Shown piece by piece: positions 18,830-28,159 of a DNA stretch of 64,000 nt (the stretch's first letter is position 1; every line of letters begins with the position of its first letter). The notes beneath the pieces are model-generated. The model made no database searches, had not been told where the DNA came from, and saw nothing but the letters and a program-made list of their open reading frames with translations. A program made the position numbers and the translations under genes. This DNA is from an uncultured Rhodospirillales bacterium (GTDB taxonomy: Bacteria > Pseudomonadota > Alphaproteobacteria > ATCC43930 > CGMCC-115725): contig CAIKMD010000006.1 of NCBI GenBank assembly GCA_903828515.1, positions 1 through 64,000 on the forward strand. Direction: 5' to 3'.

Positions 18830-20089
18830 ATGCAAGTCATGGTGATCGGCGGCGGGATCAGCGGCCTGACCATGGCCCTGAGCCTGCATCAGATCGGCGT
18901 GCCGGTCCGGGTTTACGAGGCCGCGCGCGAAGTGGCGCCCCTGGGCGTCGGGATCAACATCCAGCCCAACGCGGTGCGCGAACTGACCGAGTTGGGCTTG
19001 GGGCAAGACCTCGCCGCGCTCGGCACCGCGACCCAGGCTTTGAGCTTTTTCAACAAGCATGGCCAGCTCGTCTGGACCGAGAAACGCGGGCGCGAAGCCG
19101 GCTTCGACTGGCCACAATATTCGATCCATCGCGGCAAGCTTCAGGTGATGCTGACCGAGGCGACACGCGCGCGGCTCGGCAGCGCCAATCTGCGCACCGG
19201 CCATGTGTTCGAGAGCTTCGAGCAACGCGGCGACAAGGTGGTGGCGCGCTTGCGCGACCGGCGGAATGGCGACGCGGTGATCGAGGATGAAGCTGACATC
19301 CTCGTCGGCGCGGACGGGATTCATTCGGCGGTGCGCCATCAGCTCTACCCGCAGGAAGGCGAGCCGCAATTCGCGCAACAGATTTTGTGGCGCGCCGCGA
19401 TCGATACCGCGCCGTTCCTCGGCGGCGCCACCATGGCGGTGGCCGGGCACTTCCATCAGCGCGTGATCGCTTACCCGATCGGGCCCGGAACCAAGCCTGG
19501 CACGCTGCTCACCAACTGGATCGCGCAGATGACCGTGCCCGACAGGGCGCCGCCGCGCGAGGACTGGTCGCGCAAAGTGCCGAAGGAGCGCTTCTTCGAT
19601 GCGTTCAAGGATTGGCGCTACGACTGGCTCGACATGCCGGCGTTGATCGAAGCGACCGACGAGATTTTCGAATTCCCGTTGGTCGACCGCAACCCGATCG
19701 ACCGCTGGAGCTTCGGGCGTGTGACGTTGATCGGCGATGCGGCGCATCCGACCCAGCCGACCGGCTCGCAGGCGGGCTCGCAAGCCATCGTCGACGCGCG
19801 CATCCTGACCGGCGAATTATTGCGCCAGACCGATCCGGTCGCGGCGCTCGCACATTACGACGCAACGCGCCGCCCGCCGATGAACGATGTCACCTTGCGC
19901 AACCGCAATTTCGGCCCCGAGGCGGCTTTGCAGCTGGCCGAGGAGCGCGCGCCGCAGGGCTTCGTCGATATCGACGACGTGATCCCGCGCGCCGAGATGG
20001 AAGAGATTTCAAGCTCGTTTCAGAAGATCGCCGGGCTCGATCCGAAACTGCTGAACGAACGCGCGTCGTTCGTTCCTAGCCGTGCTTGA
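18830..20089 (+). CDS. FAD-dependent monooxygenase (UbiH/PHBH-like)
   Basis: MQVMVIGGGISGLTMALSLHQIGVPVRVYEAA, DILVGADGIHSAVRHQLY, VTLIGDAAHPTQPTGSQAGSQAIVDA. Confidence 0.93.
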   Translation: MQVMVIGGGISGLTMALSLHQIGVPVRVYEAAREVAPLGVGINIQPNAVRELTELGLGQDLAALGTATQALSFFNKHGQLVWTEKRGREAGFDWPQYSIHRGKLQVMLTEATRARLGSANLRTGHVFESFEQRGDKVVARLRDRRNGDAVIEDEADILVGADGIHSAVRHQLYPQEGEPQFAQQILWRAAIDTAPFLGGATMAVAGHFHQRVIAYPIGPGTKPGTLLTNWIAQMTVPDRAPPREDWSRKVPKERFFDAFKDWRYDWLDMPALIEATDEIFEFPLVDRNPIDRWSFGRVTLIGDAAHPTQPTGSQAGSQAIVDARILTGELLRQTDPVAALAHYDATRRPPMNDVTLRNRNFGPEAALQLAEERAPQGFVDIDDVIPRAEMEEISSSFQKIAGLDPKLLNERASFVPSRA

Positions 20090-20348
20090 GCTTGAGGACG
20101 AGGATCGTACCGGCCAGCCCGAATGAAATCACGTTGGCGATGATGATCGGCAGATCGTTGATCAGGAGCCCATAGCTCAGCCACAAGACGATCCCGGTCA
20201 TCATCAGCGAGAACATGCCGAGCGAGATGTCGTGGGTCGAGCGGGTGCGCCAGGTCCGGATGACCTGCGGCAGATAGGCGAAGGTGGTGCAGAGTCCGGC
20301 GATGAGGCCCAGCCATGTCACGCTATTCATCATTCCAGTCCCACCCAT
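20076..20348 (-). CDS. SemiSWEET / PQ-loop family sugar transporter
   Basis: GLIAGLCTTFAYLPQVIRTWRTRSTHDISLGMFSLMMTGIVLWLSYGLLINDLPIIIANVISF. Confidence 0.88.
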   Translation of the reverse strand: MGGTGMMNSVTWLGLIAGLCTTFAYLPQVIRTWRTRSTHDISLGMFSLMMTGIVLWLSYGLLINDLPIIIANVISFGLAGTILVLKLKHG

Positions 20349-20418
20349 CCCCGCGTTTGCGCTCCGATATTAGCGCGGGCTAGAAATCCGTACCTCATTG
20401 ACCAGAAGGATCGCCGCG

Positions 20419-21375
20419 ATGGAACTGCGCAGCCTCGGCAAGAACGGCCCCCAGGTTTCGGTGGTGGGGCTCGGCTGCAACAATTTCGGCGGGCGGCTCG
20501 ACGCCGAGGGGTCGAGCCGCGTCGTGGCGAAGGCGATCGATCTCGGCATTACCCTCTTCGACAATGCCGATATCTATGGCGGGCGCGGGTACAATAATTA
20601 CGGCGGCGCCGAGGAGCATCTCGGCATGGCGCTCGGGTCGCGGCGCAAGGATATCGTGCTGGCGACCAAGTTCGGCATGCAGATGGGCGAGCCCGGCAAG
20701 CGTGGGGCGTCGCGCGCCTATATCATGTCGGCGGTCGAAGACAGTTTGCGTCGGCTGCGCACCGACTGGATCGATCTCTATCAGGTTCACACGCCCGATG
20801 CGCAAACCCCGATCGAGGAGACGCTGCGCGCGCTCGACGATCTGGTGAAGCAGGGCAAAGTGCGATACATCGGCTGCTCCAATTTTAGCGCGGCGCAAGT
20901 CAACGAAGCGATGGCGATTTCGAAACGCGCGGGCCTCGCCAGCTTCGTCTCGTCGCAGGACGAGTATTCGATTCTCGAGCGCGGGGTCGAAAGTGATCCG
21001 CTGCCGGCGGTGAAGGCGCATGGGCTCGGCCTGTTGCCCTATTTCCCGCTGGCGAGCGGCCTGCTCACGGGCAAATACAAGCGCAACGCGCCGCCGCCGA
21101 AGGGTGCGCGGCTTTCGGGGCCGGGCCTCAGCGGGCGCTATCTCGTTGCCGATAATTGGGCGATCGTCGAAAAGCTCGAAGCGTTCTGTGCGCCGCGCGG
21201 CAAGACCCTGCTGCAACTCGCCTTCGCCTGGCTGCTCGCGCATGATTATGTGCCGAGCGTGATCGCCGGTGCGACCTCGCCCGAACAGATCGAGCAGAAT
21301 GTCGCGGCGGCCACGTCGTGGAAACTGACCGTCGCGGAAAAAGCCGAAGTCGATCGGATCGCGACGAAAACTTAG
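20419..21375 (+). CDS. aldo/keto reductase
   Basis: ITLFDNADIYGGRGYNNYGGAEEHLG, LRTDWIDLYQVHTPD, KVRYIGCSNFSAAQ. Confidence 0.93.
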   Translation: MELRSLGKNGPQVSVVGLGCNNFGGRLDAEGSSRVVAKAIDLGITLFDNADIYGGRGYNNYGGAEEHLGMALGSRRKDIVLATKFGMQMGEPGKRGASRAYIMSAVEDSLRRLRTDWIDLYQVHTPDAQTPIEETLRALDDLVKQGKVRYIGCSNFSAAQVNEAMAISKRAGLASFVSSQDEYSILERGVESDPLPAVKAHGLGLLPYFPLASGLLTGKYKRNAPPPKGARLSGPGLSGRYLVADNWAIVEKLEAFCAPRGKTLLQLAFAWLLAHDYVPSVIAGATSPEQIEQNVAAATSWKLTVAEKAEVDRIATKT

Positions 21376-21403
21376 AGCCTGATCGATTCGGATTGAACTA
21401 GCA

Positions 21404-21536
21404 CACCTCACCCTCCCATTGCTTGCGCAATGGGCCCCTCCCTCTCCCCGCTTTGCGCGGAGAGGGGCTGATCGTACCAACCCTCTCCGCCCATCGGGGG
21501 GAGAGGGTGCGAGCGTCAGCGAGCGGGTGAGGTGGG
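21404..21536. repeat. interspersed two-module palindromic repeat, copy A
   Basis: Module 1 21404-21467 (cacctcaccctcccattgcttgcgcaatggg...ctctccccgctttgcgcggagagggg). Module 2 21481-21536 (ccctctccgcccatcggggggagagggtgcgagcgtcagcgagcgggtgaggtggg). Related copy at 42358-42496. Confidence 0.85.
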
Positions 21537-21562
21537 CGCGCGCCAGCCGAAACGATCGTACT

Positions 21563-22366
21563 CTAAGCCTTCAGCTTGTAGCCGCGCTCGATCATCAGAT
21601 AGGTCAGCGCAAAAAGCGCCGCATCGATGGCGAGGAGCATGGCCGCGCCGACCAGCAGTGATGCCTCGGCGTGGCCGGTGAAGCCGTAGCGGAATCCGTC
21701 GATCATGTAGAAGAACGGATTGCACAACGCGACGTCGTGCCAGATCGTCGGCAATTGCTCGATCGAATAGAACGTGCCCGAGAGGAACGACAAAGGCGTG
21801 ACGATGAAATTGGTCACGGCCGCGAGGTGGTCGAATTTGTCGGCCCAGATCGCGCCGATCACGCCCAAGAGTGAGAGCAGCATCGAGGCGGCGCTGGCGT
21901 AAAAGATCACCGCCCAGAGCGCGTCGACATGCACGGGCACGAAGAACGCCATCGCGATGGTGACGGCCAGCCCGACCACCAGGCCGCGCGAGAGCCCGCC
22001 CAGCGATAACCCCAGTGCCAGTTCCCAGGCTGCTAAAGGCGGCATCAGCAAATCGACGATATTGCCCTGCATCTTCATGATCATGATCGACGAGGTCGTG
22101 TTGGCGAAGGCGTTCTGGGTGATCGCCATCATCACCAGGCCGGGCGCGAGGAATTCGAGGAACGGCACATTGCCGATGAGGCGGCTCTGCCCGTTCATCG
22201 CGAGAAGGAAGATGGCGAGGAAGATCAGCGTCGAGACCACCGGCGCAAGCACGGTCTGCATCCCGACCTTGAGAAAACGATGGACCTCGCGCACATAGAG
22301 GGTCCAAAGACCCTGCCAGTTCACGGCGCCGAAACGGCGCACCGAGGGTGCGAGGGGGGCGTGCAT
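21563..22366 (-). CDS. ABC-2 type transporter permease
   Basis: NWQGLWTLYVREVHRFLKVGMQTVLAPVVSTLIFLAIFLLAM...FLEFLAPGLVMMAITQNAFANTTSSIMIMKMQGNIVDLLMPPL; YadH-like. Confidence 0.88.
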   Translation of the reverse strand: MHAPLAPSVRRFGAVNWQGLWTLYVREVHRFLKVGMQTVLAPVVSTLIFLAIFLLAMNGQSRLIGNVPFLEFLAPGLVMMAITQNAFANTTSSIMIMKMQGNIVDLLMPPLAAWELALGLSLGGLSRGLVVGLAVTIAMAFFVPVHVDALWAVIFYASAASMLLSLLGVIGAIWADKFDHLAAVTNFIVTPLSFLSGTFYSIEQLPTIWHDVALCNPFFYMIDGFRYGFTGHAEASLLVGAAMLLAIDAALFALTYLMIERGYKLKA

Positions 22367-22432
22367 GACCTATCCTTTATTCAAGCGCGAAACATAGCGC
22401 GCACCGGGACGATCGCAAGGCGGGATGCGGAC

Positions 22433-23005
22433 TTGGCGGAGACCAGAAACCCCAGAGAGCGAAAGCCGCCGCGCCCGGTTACGGCGAAATCGCTCGACAA
22501 TGCGGCGGTGTTTTACCTGTCGCGCTTTGCCAGTTCGAGCGGCAATCTGCGCCGTGTCCTGATGCGCAAGGTGGCGCGCGGCGGCGGCGATAGCGCCGAG
22601 GGCGCGGCGCTGATCGAGGCGTTGATCGCGCGGTATCTCGCCAGCGGCCTGCTCAACGATCAGGCCTATGCCGCATCAGCGGCGGCGAGCCTCGCGCGTC
22701 GTGGCGCCTCGCGATATGTGGTCGCCGGCAAGCTCGCGCAAAAAGGCGTGCCTGCCGATCTGGTGAAGGAAGCCATCGCGAACCTTGCTGACAACGGCAG
22801 CAGCGAACTTACGTCGGTGTGCGCGCTGATCCGCCGTCGCCGTCTCGGCCCCTATCGCGATCCGGCGAAGCGCGACGACTACCGGCAGAAGGATCTCGCG
22901 ACCTTGGCGCGGGCGGGGTTCGGCATCGACCTGGCGCGCCGCGCGCTTCAGGTCGCCGACGTCGAGGGGCTCGAAGCGTTGGCGCGCGGCGATGCCGAGG
23001 ACTGA
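22433..23005 (+). CDS. recX: RecX-family regulatory protein (TTG start proposed)
   Basis: FYLSRFASSSGNLRRVLMRKV...YLASGLLNDQAYAASAAASLARRGASRYVVAGKLAQKGVPADLVKEAI. Confidence 0.75.
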   Translation: MAETRNPRERKPPRPVTAKSLDNAAVFYLSRFASSSGNLRRVLMRKVARGGGDSAEGAALIEALIARYLASGLLNDQAYAASAAASLARRGASRYVVAGKLAQKGVPADLVKEAIANLADNGSSELTSVCALIRRRRLGPYRDPAKRDDYRQKDLATLARAGFGIDLARRALQVADVEGLEALARGDAED

Positions 23006-25167
23006 TCGGCGATCTGTTTGATGTAGTTGACCTGATTGACCGACGCCATTTCGATGCCATGACGGTCGAAGGTCTTCTTGACCAGCAGGTTGAACGCGCG
23101 CGCCATTTCGAGCTGACGCGGCGGCGCCGCCTTGATGCGGGCGCGAATGATCATCGCCGTATCGGTGAAGCGGTCGAGCCCCATGATTTCGAGCGGCGCC
23201 AGGACGTAACGCTTCCACGCGTCGCTCTCGGCGAGTTCCTTGCCGGCCTCGCGCAACGCGACGATGGCCCGCTCGGGGTCCTCGCGATAGGCGATGCCCG
23301 CGTCGCACAGCACATAGGCGAAGTCGCGGCTCATGTTGAGCACGGCGGTGACCTCGCTGAACGGCACGGTGTGCACGATGCCGGCATTGTCGCGCAGTCG
23401 GAAATTGCGGATCGACATGGCTTCGATCATGCCGACATGGCCCTTCCCCACATCGACCAGGTCGCCGACCGCGAACGTATCCTCGAGCAGGATCAGAAAG
23501 CCGGTGATGACGTCCTTGACCAGAGCCTGCGCGCCGAAGCCGACCGCGACGCCGGCGATGCCCGCGCCGGCGAGCAGCGGCGCGATGTTGAGCCCCACTT
23601 CCGACAGGACCATCAGCGCCGCGACCGCGATCAGGATGACGAGAATCGTGGTGCGCAGGAGCGGCAGGATGGTGCGCGCGCGCGACCGTCCGCTGTGATC
23701 GATGCGCGCGAGCTTGCGCTCGATACCGGCGCTGAACAATTCCCACAGGAATACGCCGCCGATGGCGAGAATGCCGAGCGAGATGATGCTGCTGGTGGCT
23801 TTGTGCTCGGCGATGGCGCGCAGCCAGGTGACGACGTCGACGCCCCAGGCCTGCATCAGGGCAAGCGCGGCGGCGACATAGATCGCGGTCGAGCTGACGA
23901 AGGTCAGGATCGCGGTATAGCGGTTGGCGCGGCTCTCGAGCGCGGGGAAGCGCGCCTTGACCTGCGGGTCGAGCGCCAGGCCGGACCGGAAGGCGCGCTC
24001 GACGAAACGCACCAGCAGCAGGGCCGCCGCCACGACGACGAGGCTCAGCGCGGTCGCGCGCAGCAATAACGCAAAGCCGCCTTCGGCGTTGAGCATGAAG
24101 ACGCCGAACGTGCCGACGACATAGATCAGCGCGAGGACATGCCAGGTTTCGGCCAGCCGGTTGCGCAACATGCGCCAGCCGCGGTCGCCGTTTTCGTGGT
24201 CGTCGCGCAGCCATGTCGCGACCGTGCCGCGATTTTGCAGAACGAAAATGATCGCGAGGATCGCCAGCACCAGCACGGTGACGCGCAGCAGCAGCCCGTC
24301 GATCGCGCCGACCGCGCCGAGCCACCACGCGCCGACCGATGCGGCATAGCCATAGGCCGCCCAAGTCGTGAAACGCCGGATCCAGATATAGAGATAATGC
24401 CGCGTCTCCGCGCCGAGATCGTAGAGTCGTTGGGACGCCGGCGAGAGCAGGGCGACCCGCGCCAGGGCGGCGATCTCGCCGGCCCACAGCGTGGCGATGA
24501 TGATGACGCCGCTGACGCCGCGCGTGGCGGTCCCAGGCTCGGTCAGCGGCAGGACGAAGCTCGCCGTCGCGACGAAGGCGATGGTCGGCAGGATCTCGAC
24601 TACGAGCGCGAGCGCCAGGGTGATCAGCGCTGCCGCTTTTTCCTCGTTCGTCCGGTTGTTGAGCAGGGCGGCGGGCCGCCGCATCAGCCAACGCGCGATC
24701 AGATTGGCGACGAGGCCGGCGCCGAAAATCGTGATCAGTTTCACCGCGAGGTTGAACCAATGCTGGCGCTGCTCGGGGTCGCTCGCCTGGGCGTGAAGCC
24801 AGCCGAAAATCTGCGGCGTCTGCAGCAGGACGGGCGCCGCCGCGAGTACCTCGCCGCCGACCGCGTCGAGTTGCGCCGGGAGGGTCGAGAACCAGGCGAG
24901 CGGTGACGGCGTCGGTTTCTTGGCGGTTTCGTCCTGCGCCGCGATCAGGGCCTGCAATTGATCGACGAGAACCGCGCGCGCCTTGTCGTCTTTCAGCGTG
25001 ACGACGAGCTGCTGGAGTTGCGCGACGCTCGGCGGCGTCGCGGTTGCCGTCCCTGCGGACACGGAGGCGGATGCGGTGGCGGATACACTCTGCGCGCGCG
25101 TGTCGGACGGCGACCACGCGGCGACCACGAATGCCAGGACGGCGACAAGGAGACGGCACGAAACCAT
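22948..25167 (-). CDS. MscS-family mechanosensitive channel (large, multi-TM N-terminus)
   Basis: LLAGAGIAGVAVGFGAQALVKDVITGFLILLEDTFAVGDLVDVGKGHVGMIEAMSIRNFRLRDNAGIVHTVPFSEV. Start set at ATG 25167 after signal-peptide reading. Confidence 0.92.
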   Translation of the reverse strand: MVSCRLLVAVLAFVVAAWSPSDTRAQSVSATASASVSAGTATATPPSVAQLQQLVVTLKDDKARAVLVDQLQALIAAQDETAKKPTPSPLAWFSTLPAQLDAVGGEVLAAAPVLLQTPQIFGWLHAQASDPEQRQHWFNLAVKLITIFGAGLVANLIARWLMRRPAALLNNRTNEEKAAALITLALALVVEILPTIAFVATASFVLPLTEPGTATRGVSGVIIIATLWAGEIAALARVALLSPASQRLYDLGAETRHYLYIWIRRFTTWAAYGYAASVGAWWLGAVGAIDGLLLRVTVLVLAILAIIFVLQNRGTVATWLRDDHENGDRGWRMLRNRLAETWHVLALIYVVGTFGVFMLNAEGGFALLLRATALSLVVVAAALLLVRFVERAFRSGLALDPQVKARFPALESRANRYTAILTFVSSTAIYVAAALALMQAWGVDVVTWLRAIAEHKATSSIISLGILAIGGVFLWELFSAGIERKLARIDHSGRSRARTILPLLRTTILVILIAVAALMVLSEVGLNIAPLLAGAGIAGVAVGFGAQALVKDVITGFLILLEDTFAVGDLVDVGKGHVGMIEAMSIRNFRLRDNAGIVHTVPFSEVTAVLNMSRDFAYVLCDAGIAYREDPERAIVALREAGKELAESDAWKRYVLAPLEIMGLDRFTDTAMIIRARIKAAPPRQLEMARAFNLLVKKTFDRHGIEMASVNQVNYIKQIADQSSASPRANASSPSTSAT

Positions 25168-25190
25168 GGCGGCGATTCTAGCGTTGCCGC

Positions 25191-25814
25191 TCAGCTCAGG
25201 CCAATCCCCGCGAGGATCACCAGCGCCGCGCCCGAGGCGAGCAGGATCGTGCCCGAGACCCGGTTGAGCCACAGCATCACCTGCGCGCCCGCCATGTTGC
25301 GCAAACCGGCGATGCCGAAGCTCAGCCCGAGCCACCACAGCAGCGAGCCGAGAAAGACGCCGCCGACCAATACCGAGACGTCGCCGATGCCGGTGATCGC
25401 GGCGGCGCCGACCTTGGCGAAGATCACCGCGAAAGAGAGGAGGGTGATCGGGTTGGCGATGGTGAGCGCGAAGGTCGAGGCGAAGGCACTGAGCATCCGC
25501 TCGCCGCCGAGCGGCTCGGGCTCGGAGGGATGCCGCACCAGCATCGCCTTCGTACCGATGAACAGCAGGAACACCCCGCCGGCGAGGCCGAACCAATCCT
25601 CGTTCGCCAACAGCCAGTCGCGCACGAAGGTGAAGCCGAAACCGGCGATGCCGCCGAATGTCGCATCAGCGGTGGCCGCGCCCATGCCCGATATGAAACC
25701 GAAGCGCGCGCCCTCGAACAGGGTGCGCCGCACGCACAACACGCCGACCGGGCCGACCGGCAGGGCGATGACGATGCCGACGGCGATGCCCTTTAACAAC
25801 GTGATGAACAGCAT
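25191..25814 (-). CDS. LysE-family translocator
   Basis: GIVIALPVGPVGVLCVRRTLFEGARFGFISGMGAATADATFGGIAGFG... LysE/RhtB pattern. Confidence 0.85.
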   Translation of the reverse strand: MLFITLLKGIAVGIVIALPVGPVGVLCVRRTLFEGARFGFISGMGAATADATFGGIAGFGFTFVRDWLLANEDWFGLAGGVFLLFIGTKAMLVRHPSEPEPLGGERMLSAFASTFALTIANPITLLSFAVIFAKVGAAAITGIGDVSVLVGGVFLGSLLWWLGLSFGIAGLRNMAGAQVMLWLNRVSGTILLASGAALVILAGIGLS

Positions 25815-25884
25815 GATTCCCGATCGATCCCCATGTCCCTTATCGGCGATTGAACGCCGTGCGTCACGCGCTAATCTTGAAATC

Positions 25885-26550
25885 ATGAGCGACGATCCCG
25901 ACGACAAGCTCGAGCAGACGCGGCCGAAGCTGGTCGCGAGCAAGGAGCGTTGGGCGCGCGAGGGCCGGTTGCTGACCGGCAAGCCGGCGCCGCGCGGCGA
26001 GCGCCTGCCGCCGGGCCAGCATCTCGTGCGCGATTGGCCGGTGCTCGATCTCGGCATCGTCCCAAACAACGCCACCGATTCCTGGCGCATCGCGGTCGAT
26101 GGGCTGGTGGAAAATCCGCTCGACTGGAGCTGGGCGGATTTCATGGCGCAGCCGCAGGCGAGCTTCGTCTCCGACATTCATTGCGTCACCGCCTGGTCGC
26201 GTTACGACAATCGCTGGGACGGCGTCGGCGCCCTGCACATTCTCGATCTCGCGCGCCCGAAGCCCGAGGCGGAATTCGTCATTCTTCATTCCTATGACGA
26301 TTACGAGACCAACCTGCCGCTCGCCGATTTCGCCGATGACGACGTGCTTTTGGCGCATGCCTGGCAGGGCGAACCCTTGTCGCGCGAGCATGGCGGGCCG
26401 GTCCGCGCGATCGTGCCGAAACTTTATTTCTGGAAAAGCGCCAAATGGATTCGCCGGATCGAACTGGTCGCGCATAACCGTCCCGGTTTCTGGGAAGAGC
26501 GCGGCTATCACGATCGCGGCGACCCATGGAGCGAAGAACGCTACAGCTAG
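25885..26550 (+). CDS. sulfite oxidase-like molybdopterin-dependent oxidoreductase
   Basis: WRIAVDGLVENPLDWSWADFMAQPQASFVSDIHCVTAWSRYDNRWDGV...HGGPVRAIVPKLYFWKSAKWIRRIEL. Confidence 0.88.
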   Translation: MSDDPDDKLEQTRPKLVASKERWAREGRLLTGKPAPRGERLPPGQHLVRDWPVLDLGIVPNNATDSWRIAVDGLVENPLDWSWADFMAQPQASFVSDIHCVTAWSRYDNRWDGVGALHILDLARPKPEAEFVILHSYDDYETNLPLADFADDDVLLAHAWQGEPLSREHGGPVRAIVPKLYFWKSAKWIRRIELVAHNRPGFWEERGYHDRGDPWSEERYS

Positions 26551-26560
26551 GAGGCTCGAC

Positions 26561-27040
26561 ATGAGCGCGTATGATTATTCCTTTCGCAAGATCGATGGCG
26601 GTGACCTGCCGTTGAAGCAGTTTCAGGGCAAGCCGGTGCTGGTGGTCAACACCGCGTCGGAATGCGGCTTCACCCCGCAATACGCCGATCTCGAAGCGTT
26701 GTGGAAAAAGTATCGCGACCGCGGCTTCGTGCTGCTCGGCGTGCCGTCCAACGATTTCGGCGGACAGGAACCCGGCGCCGAGGCCGAGATCAAAACCTTC
26801 TGCGAGAAGAATTACGGCGTCGATTTCCCGCTCGCCGCCAAGGAAAAGGTGGTCGGCAGCGACGCGCATCCGTTCTATCGGTGGATCGTGTCCGAACTCG
26901 GCGAGACCGGGGCGCCGCGCTGGAATTTCCACAAATACCTGATCGGCCCCGACGGCAAGCTGGCGGGAGCCTGGGCGTCGAAGGTCAAACCCGGCGATGC
27001 CGCGATCACCGCCCCGATCGAGGCGGCGTTGAAGGGATAA
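26561..27040 (+). CDS. glutathione peroxidase
   Basis: VLVVNTASECGFTPQYADLEALWKKYRDRGFVLLGVPSNDFGGQEPG...WNFHKYLIGPDG; Cys-type GPx. Confidence 0.93.
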   Translation: MSAYDYSFRKIDGGDLPLKQFQGKPVLVVNTASECGFTPQYADLEALWKKYRDRGFVLLGVPSNDFGGQEPGAEAEIKTFCEKNYGVDFPLAAKEKVVGSDAHPFYRWIVSELGETGAPRWNFHKYLIGPDGKLAGAWASKVKPGDAAITAPIEAALKG

Positions 27041-27197
27041 GCCCCAGGGACGCCAAGAGCCCCGTTTTCCTCAACATTACAGCGAATTAAGACCCTCCTG
27101 CGGTGCGCAGGCTTGATTTTCGTGGCTAAAGCAAGGCAGATGGCGCGGGTTCAACAAGAAGCCGTCAGGCCGCCACACCGGGAGCAATCGCACCACC

Positions 27198-28148
27198 ATG
27201 GACGCCATGATCGAGGTTCGTCGCCTCACCCGCCGCTTCGGCCCGGTGACCGCGGTGGACGACGTTTCATTCTCCGTGCGGCGCGGCGAGGTACTGGGTT
27301 TTCTCGGTCCCAACGGCGCCGGCAAATCCACGACCATGAAGGTCATCACCGGGTTCCTGGCCCCGTCGTCGGGCACGGTCGTGGTCTGCGGCGCCGACAT
27401 CGTCAACGATCCGATCGCGGCCAAGCGCCATATCGGCTACCTGCCTGAGGGCGCGGCCGGTTATCCCGACATGACGACGCTGGGCTTCCTGCGCTTCATC
27501 GCCCGCATTCGCGGCTTCGACGGCGCCGAGGCCAAGAGCCGCATCGACCTCGCGATCCAGCGCACCTCGCTGCAAGGTGTGCTGCAGCAGCCGATCGAAA
27601 CCTTGTCCAAGGGCTTCAAGTGCCGGGTCGGTCTGGCGCAGGCTCTGTTGCACGATCCCGACGTGCTGATCCTCGACGAGCCGACCGACGGGCTCGATCC
27701 GAACCAGAAGCATGAAGTCCGCACCCTGATCACCGAGCTGGCGCCGACCAAGGCGATCATCATCTCGACCCACATCCTCGAGGAAGTCGAAGCCGTCTGC
27801 ACCCGCGCCACCATTCTGGCGCACGGCAAGCTTCTCGCAGACGGCACGCCGCAGGAACTCGAGGCGCGCTCGCGCCATCACAACGCGGTGCGCCTCTCCA
27901 TCGCGGGCAGTTCGGACGACGCGGTGACGGCGCTGCTGCGCCTGCCCGGCGTGCTCTCGATCGAACCGGTCACCGACGCGGAAGGTGCGGGGATCATGAT
28001 CTTCCCGCGCGACGGCCGCGCGATCGTCGGCGAGGTCACCGATCTGGTGCGCACCGCCGGTTGGCCGATCACCGGCCTGCGCGTCGAGCGCGGCCGTCTC
28101 GACGACGTTTTCCGCGCGGTTACCGCGCGCCCCTCCGCAGCCGCCTGA
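27198..28148 (+). CDS. ABC transporter ATP-binding protein (GldA/CcmA-like)
   Basis: GPNGAGKSTTMKVITGFLAPSSG, LSKGFKCRVGLAQALLHDPDVLILDEPTDGLDPNQ, ISTHILEEVE. Confidence 0.92.
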   Translation: MDAMIEVRRLTRRFGPVTAVDDVSFSVRRGEVLGFLGPNGAGKSTTMKVITGFLAPSSGTVVVCGADIVNDPIAAKRHIGYLPEGAAGYPDMTTLGFLRFIARIRGFDGAEAKSRIDLAIQRTSLQGVLQQPIETLSKGFKCRVGLAQALLHDPDVLILDEPTDGLDPNQKHEVRTLITELAPTKAIIISTHILEEVEAVCTRATILAHGKLLADGTPQELEARSRHHNAVRLSIAGSSDDAVTALLRLPGVLSIEPVTDAEGAGIMIFPRDGRAIVGEVTDLVRTAGWPITGLRVERGRLDDVFRAVTARPSAAA

Positions 28149-28159
28149 TCGGTCAATCC

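Noticed and set aside
22676-25159. 827-aa minus-strand ORF
   Set aside because: Out-of-frame overlap of the MscS-family gene on the same strand; Arg/Ala/Pro-rich noise.
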